Positions 61,190-64,000 of a stretch of DNA of 64,000 nt are shown one piece after another. Source of the DNA: Chitinophaga pinensis. Lineage in GTDB: Bacteria; Bacteroidota; Bacteroidia; Chitinophagales; CAIOSU01. The notes under the pieces are model-generated. The model was given only the letters and a program-made list of their open reading frames with translations. It searched no databases and had not been told where the DNA came from. The position numbers were made by a program, and so were the translations under genes. Within the stretch, counting starts at the first letter, position 1. The number at the start of each line of letters is the position of its first letter. The stretch lies in NCBI GenBank assembly GCA_945901065.1, contig CAMDKI010000004.1:229247-293246 (forward strand), read 5' to 3'.

Positions 61190-63080
61190 ACACCCTCTTT
61201 TTAGTACCTAACAACTCAATTTTTGTCAACAACTCTGTTGCATTGTTTTGCTCGTTGCTAGAGCTTAAAAACAACTTTGTAGCCGAAACTACTACTGCAA
61301 AATATAGTGAAAATACTATGCCACCCAATATACAGGTAAACAGGTCGGTTACTTTTCGAATTGTTTCTGTATCAAAATCAAAGATGAGCTGAATACTCTC
61401 CAAATAAAAAGTAAATAACAGTGAGCCGAACAAAGAAACGAATAAAAGCTGCAGCAGCATGAGAATAAAATACAACCCAATCAGGTTAGATACGTTGCCT
61501 TTAATGGTAGAAAAGGTTCTTTTAATGGCAGCAATTGGATGTATTTTTTCTTCATCCATTATCAGCGTAATACCAATAACAATAGGCAGTATGGGCAAGA
61601 GTGCCGATATCCATGCGGTAACTTCAAACGAAAGCAATCCAACTATAACTATTGCATACATGCCGATTCCAAGGTAATGCTGCCTTACTATGTTAGCCAT
61701 ATCCGACCATAAACCAATGGTATTAAAGGAGTTTAGGCGCATCCTGCGCGTTACAGCCGAGCCAGTGGTAAGCAGTGCAGCCCAAAAGCCCAAGTTGACA
61801 ATGCTGAACAATGGCTTATCCACAATATCATAAACCCTGAAAAAGTCTCCGATTAGGCTAAACACTTCGGCAAGGATATATCCAAAGTTGGCAACCAGAA
61901 AAAGCTGCCCGCTAAAGTTAAATCTGAAATTCATGGAGTTACTGAATAATAGCAAGGCCATGGCCCCATAAATGGCACCAGCAATAGCACCAATTAATAC
62001 AAATCGACTCAAAAATGGCAAAATTGAAGTAAAGGTTTCTGCCACAACTTCTCCAATGCCACGTATTTTACCCCAATCTATTGCCACTATCTTGTTTGGT
62101 TGTATTTCATCGCGGGCGTATCTTTCACCAAAGCCTTTTTTAGCCTTTAACTGAGGATAATAAACATAATAAAATAGAATAAAAATAAGTGATGCAAGCA
62201 TGATACCCGCCCTCAGAACAATAGGCGCATCGGTGTATCGGGTAAGGAACGACTCAATAAAACCAGCAATAATAAATAGTGGAATGGTGCCGATAATTAT
62301 CTTCAACCCTTTTCTAGCCGAAAGAATAAAGGCTTGACTGCGGCTATAGGTACCAGGCACTATTAGCCCTGAGCCAAACACAATGCCGGCGCCACCTGCA
62401 ACTATAATTGCACTTATTTCGAGCGTTCCATGCACCCAAATGGTAAAGAACATTTCGGTAAATAACCCTTGGTTAATGAAATATTGCTGGAAGGCACCAA
62501 CCATTATAGCATTCTTTATAATTACTAGAATAGTGCCTATTGAAGCTAAAACACCCATTATAAAGGTTATAAAGCTTACCTGAATGTTGTTTACCGTAAT
62601 ACGAAGGAACATGGTATCCTCTGCTTCGTCTTTATAAACGCCCATAGGGTCACCTTTGGCAATATTCTCATCGGTCATTTGTATGTACCCTTTGCCCAAT
62701 ATCTGTTCAGCAAAGGCTGGGTCGTTGTAGCTTGATAGCATACCTATGCCCATAAACAGTAAAAACACCAATAAGGATAGTTGCAAAGCCTTGCGGCTTT
62801 CGAAAAGAATTTTAGGTAGCTCGTCGGTCCAAAATTCTACTAACCTACCTCGTTTGCCTTTTTTATTTTTATAAAGGGTAAGGAAAATAGATTGGGCAAC
62901 ATTATTTAAATAAACTCTGACCGAACGGTTGGGATAAAAAGTGCGAGAATAAGAGAGATCGTCGGTAACTTGAACAAACAGTTCGCTCATTTTTTCCGGA
63001 TCGCTATCGTTCCGATTAAGCATGCGTTCAAAATCATCCCACTTTTGCTTATTTTGGTTGATGAAATGAGTCTCTCTCAT
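61167..63080 (-). CDS. SpoIIM-family membrane protein with an extra membrane domain
   Basis: The protein has 637 residues from the ATG at 63080; the frame extends to 63170 but lacks conserved sequence there. The first half (about 1-320) is a stage II sporulation protein M family membrane domain, with WVHGTLEISAIIVAGGAGIVFGSGL and YVYYPQLKAKK. The second half (about 340-637) is another multi-helix region, with the cytosolic motif DEEKIHPIAAIKRTF, similar to DUF4013-like or glycerophosphoryl-type membrane domains. In other Bacteroidota the SpoIIM protein is about 320 residues, so this looks like a fusion. It is divergent from the RDD gene. Confidence 0.85.
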   Translation of the reverse strand: MRETHFINQNKQKWDDFERMLNRNDSDPEKMSELFVQVTDDLSYSRTFYPNRSVRVYLNNVAQSIFLTLYKNKKGKRGRLVEFWTDELPKILFESRKALQLSLLVFLLFMGIGMLSSYNDPAFAEQILGKGYIQMTDENIAKGDPMGVYKDEAEDTMFLRITVNNIQVSFITFIMGVLASIGTILVIIKNAIMVGAFQQYFINQGLFTEMFFTIWVHGTLEISAIIVAGGAGIVFGSGLIVPGTYSRSQAFILSARKGLKIIIGTIPLFIIAGFIESFLTRYTDAPIVLRAGIMLASLIFILFYYVYYPQLKAKKGFGERYARDEIQPNKIVAIDWGKIRGIGEVVAETFTSILPFLSRFVLIGAIAGAIYGAMALLLFSNSMNFRFNFSGQLFLVANFGYILAEVFSLIGDFFRVYDIVDKPLFSIVNLGFWAALLTTGSAVTRRMRLNSFNTIGLWSDMANIVRQHYLGIGMYAIVIVGLLSFEVTAWISALLPILPIVIGITLIMDEEKIHPIAAIKRTFSTIKGNVSNLIGLYFILMLLQLLFVSLFGSLLFTFYLESIQLIFDFDTETIRKVTDLFTCILGGIVFSLYFAVVVSATKLFLSSSNEQNNATELLTKIELLGTKKRVYGFEQEV

Positions 63081-63125
63081 GTTATTAATTGCCCTTGGAG
63101 AGCTAAAATTATAAAAAAGGCTTGA

Positions 63126-63857
63126 ATGCATACCATAGATATTACAACAACGCAAAATGTTACCATACAATATGAGTTGGCCGACCTAAAAGATAGGTTT
63201 TTGGCTTGGTTGATTGACATCATTGTTATGAGCGTTTCTTTGGGAATACTGTCTGTTGCATTTTTTTTAATATTTGAAGGAGAGCGAGCATTTACTTACT
63301 TCCAATATCTATTGCTCTTACCCATACTGCTTTTCTATTCTTTGGTATCCGAAATATTAATGGATGGACAAAGCTTGGGTAAAAAGGCCTTAAAACTGCG
63401 GATTGTAAAACTTAATGGAAGGCAACCTTCTTTAAGCGACTATCTTTTTAGATGGGCATTTCGAGGGCTTGATATTTATTTTTCAGTTGGGGCGCTTGGC
63501 TCGGTTTTAATTAGTTCATCAACTAGGGCACAGCGCATGGGCGATATAGTAAGCAACACTGCCGTGGTGCGCACTCAACCGCAATTAGATTTTAAGCTAA
63601 ACGATATAATGCGCATTAATACTATGGATAACTATGAGCCCAAGTATCCAGATGTGAGGCGTTTTAGCGAAGATGACATGCTGCTAGTAAAGCAAACTAT
63701 TGAGCGTGCTAGAAAATACCCTAACGCTAGCCATAAGAAGGCAGTGGCACTTATGGTGGAAAAACTTTGCAATGAAATGGGCATTGCCCAACCAACTGGC
63801 GACCACCTTAGTTTCCTCCGTAATTTGGTGAGCGATTACATAGTGCTTACCCGCTAG
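63126..63857 (+). CDS. RDD-family membrane protein
   Basis: This 243-residue protein has an RDD domain with its Arg-Asp pair in LADLKDRFLAWLIDIIVM and a later Asp in MDGQSLGKKALKLRIV. Two membrane helices are at about 32-50 and 58-78, and a third lies near 118-135. A soluble helical tail follows. The gene is divergent from the SpoIIM gene; the pair is a regular neighbour of MoxR clusters. Confidence 0.9.
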   Translation: MHTIDITTTQNVTIQYELADLKDRFLAWLIDIIVMSVSLGILSVAFFLIFEGERAFTYFQYLLLLPILLFYSLVSEILMDGQSLGKKALKLRIVKLNGRQPSLSDYLFRWAFRGLDIYFSVGALGSVLISSSTRAQRMGDIVSNTAVVRTQPQLDFKLNDIMRINTMDNYEPKYPDVRRFSEDDMLLVKQTIERARKYPNASHKKAVALMVEKLCNEMGIAQPTGDHLSFLRNLVSDYIVLTR

Positions 63858-63953
63858 TATGTAGCGATAAATGCAAAATTTTAGCATTGTCGCAATCTGT
63901 ATTCTTCAATCTGCGTTTTGATAATAAGCCAATCAAAAAACAGGAGGTAGATT

Positions 63954-64000
63954 ATGAAACCCATTATGTTGATGTTTGTTGCTATTCCCTTACTGATGAC
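63954..64000 (+). CDS. Start of a secreted or membrane protein (cut by the window end)
   Basis: The ATG at 63954 begins MKPIMLMFVAIPLLM, a signal peptide-like start. A strong AGGAGG lies seven bases upstream, unusual for this phylum. The product is not recognisable from 15 residues. Confidence 0.6.
   Translation, partial: MKPIMLMFVAIPLLM

Overview
The window is chromosomal DNA of a member of the Bacteroidota. The evidence is type A and type B type-IX-secretion (T9SS) C-terminal sorting domains, a PorX-type T9SS regulator, SprB-like and PKD repeats, a TonB-dependent receptor with an N-terminal carboxypeptidase-regulatory domain, DUF3822, and promoter boxes of the TTG-N17..23-TAnnTTTG type with few Shine-Dalgarno sequences. 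Base composition is moderate and even. I see no rRNA, CRISPR array, insertion sequence or prophage. The genus cannot be fixed from this sequence alone.

Layout. 1-865: a tRNA-Leu(UAA) whose 3' end is repeated twice downstream, with a small GIY-YIG nuclease gene between the first two copies and a 20-base insert placed identically in the T arm of both repeats. 866-3548: arginine deiminase-like protein plus CtlX-type citrulline hydrolase. 3550-8727: OmpA-like lipid-envelope protein, LuxE-like acyl-protein synthetase, a lipoprotein, a TetR regulator with two matching operators and a thioesterase, and alanine dehydrogenase. 8869-12153: TsaE, PorX and an HD phosphohydrolase. 12276-18616: a secreted phosphodiesterase / TonB receptor cluster with T9SS cargo. 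18775-23293: ABC1-family kinase, TetR-like regulator and a four-PAS histidine kinase. 23467-28942: sucC, a UbiA-like membrane protein, an M42 peptidase, a MATE exporter and a thioesterase. 29225-31560: unknown gene, DUF3822, rsmD and coaD.

31914-39430 is the most unusual region. Six co-directional genes encode two tandem paralogous FHA-transmembrane-coiled coil-trypsin-like proteases, a secreted protein of unknown family, a membrane-anchored PP2C phosphatase, a zinc-ribbon/FHA protein with repeated Thr motifs, and a Ser/Thr kinase with a C-terminal FHA domain. Together they contain a phosphothreonine writer, eraser and several readers, coupled through the inner membrane to periplasmic proteolysis. 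I do not recognise this as a described system.

39619-52985: an aldehyde dehydrogenase, an orphan OmpR-type regulator, tRNA-Ser(UGA), a repeat-rich T9SS type B protein, a DEAD-box helicase with a long structured leader, a small c-type cytochrome pair, an ABC exporter, BrkB-family and thioesterase genes, and secreted or lipoprotein genes of unknown function. 53096-56467: an acyl carrier protein, KAS III, glycosyltransferase and acetyltransferase run. 56470-63857: the MoxR/DUF58/DUF4350/DUF4129-like/SpoIIM cluster with a divergent RDD gene; its SpoIIM protein appears fused to a second membrane region. The window ends inside a gene that starts at 63954.
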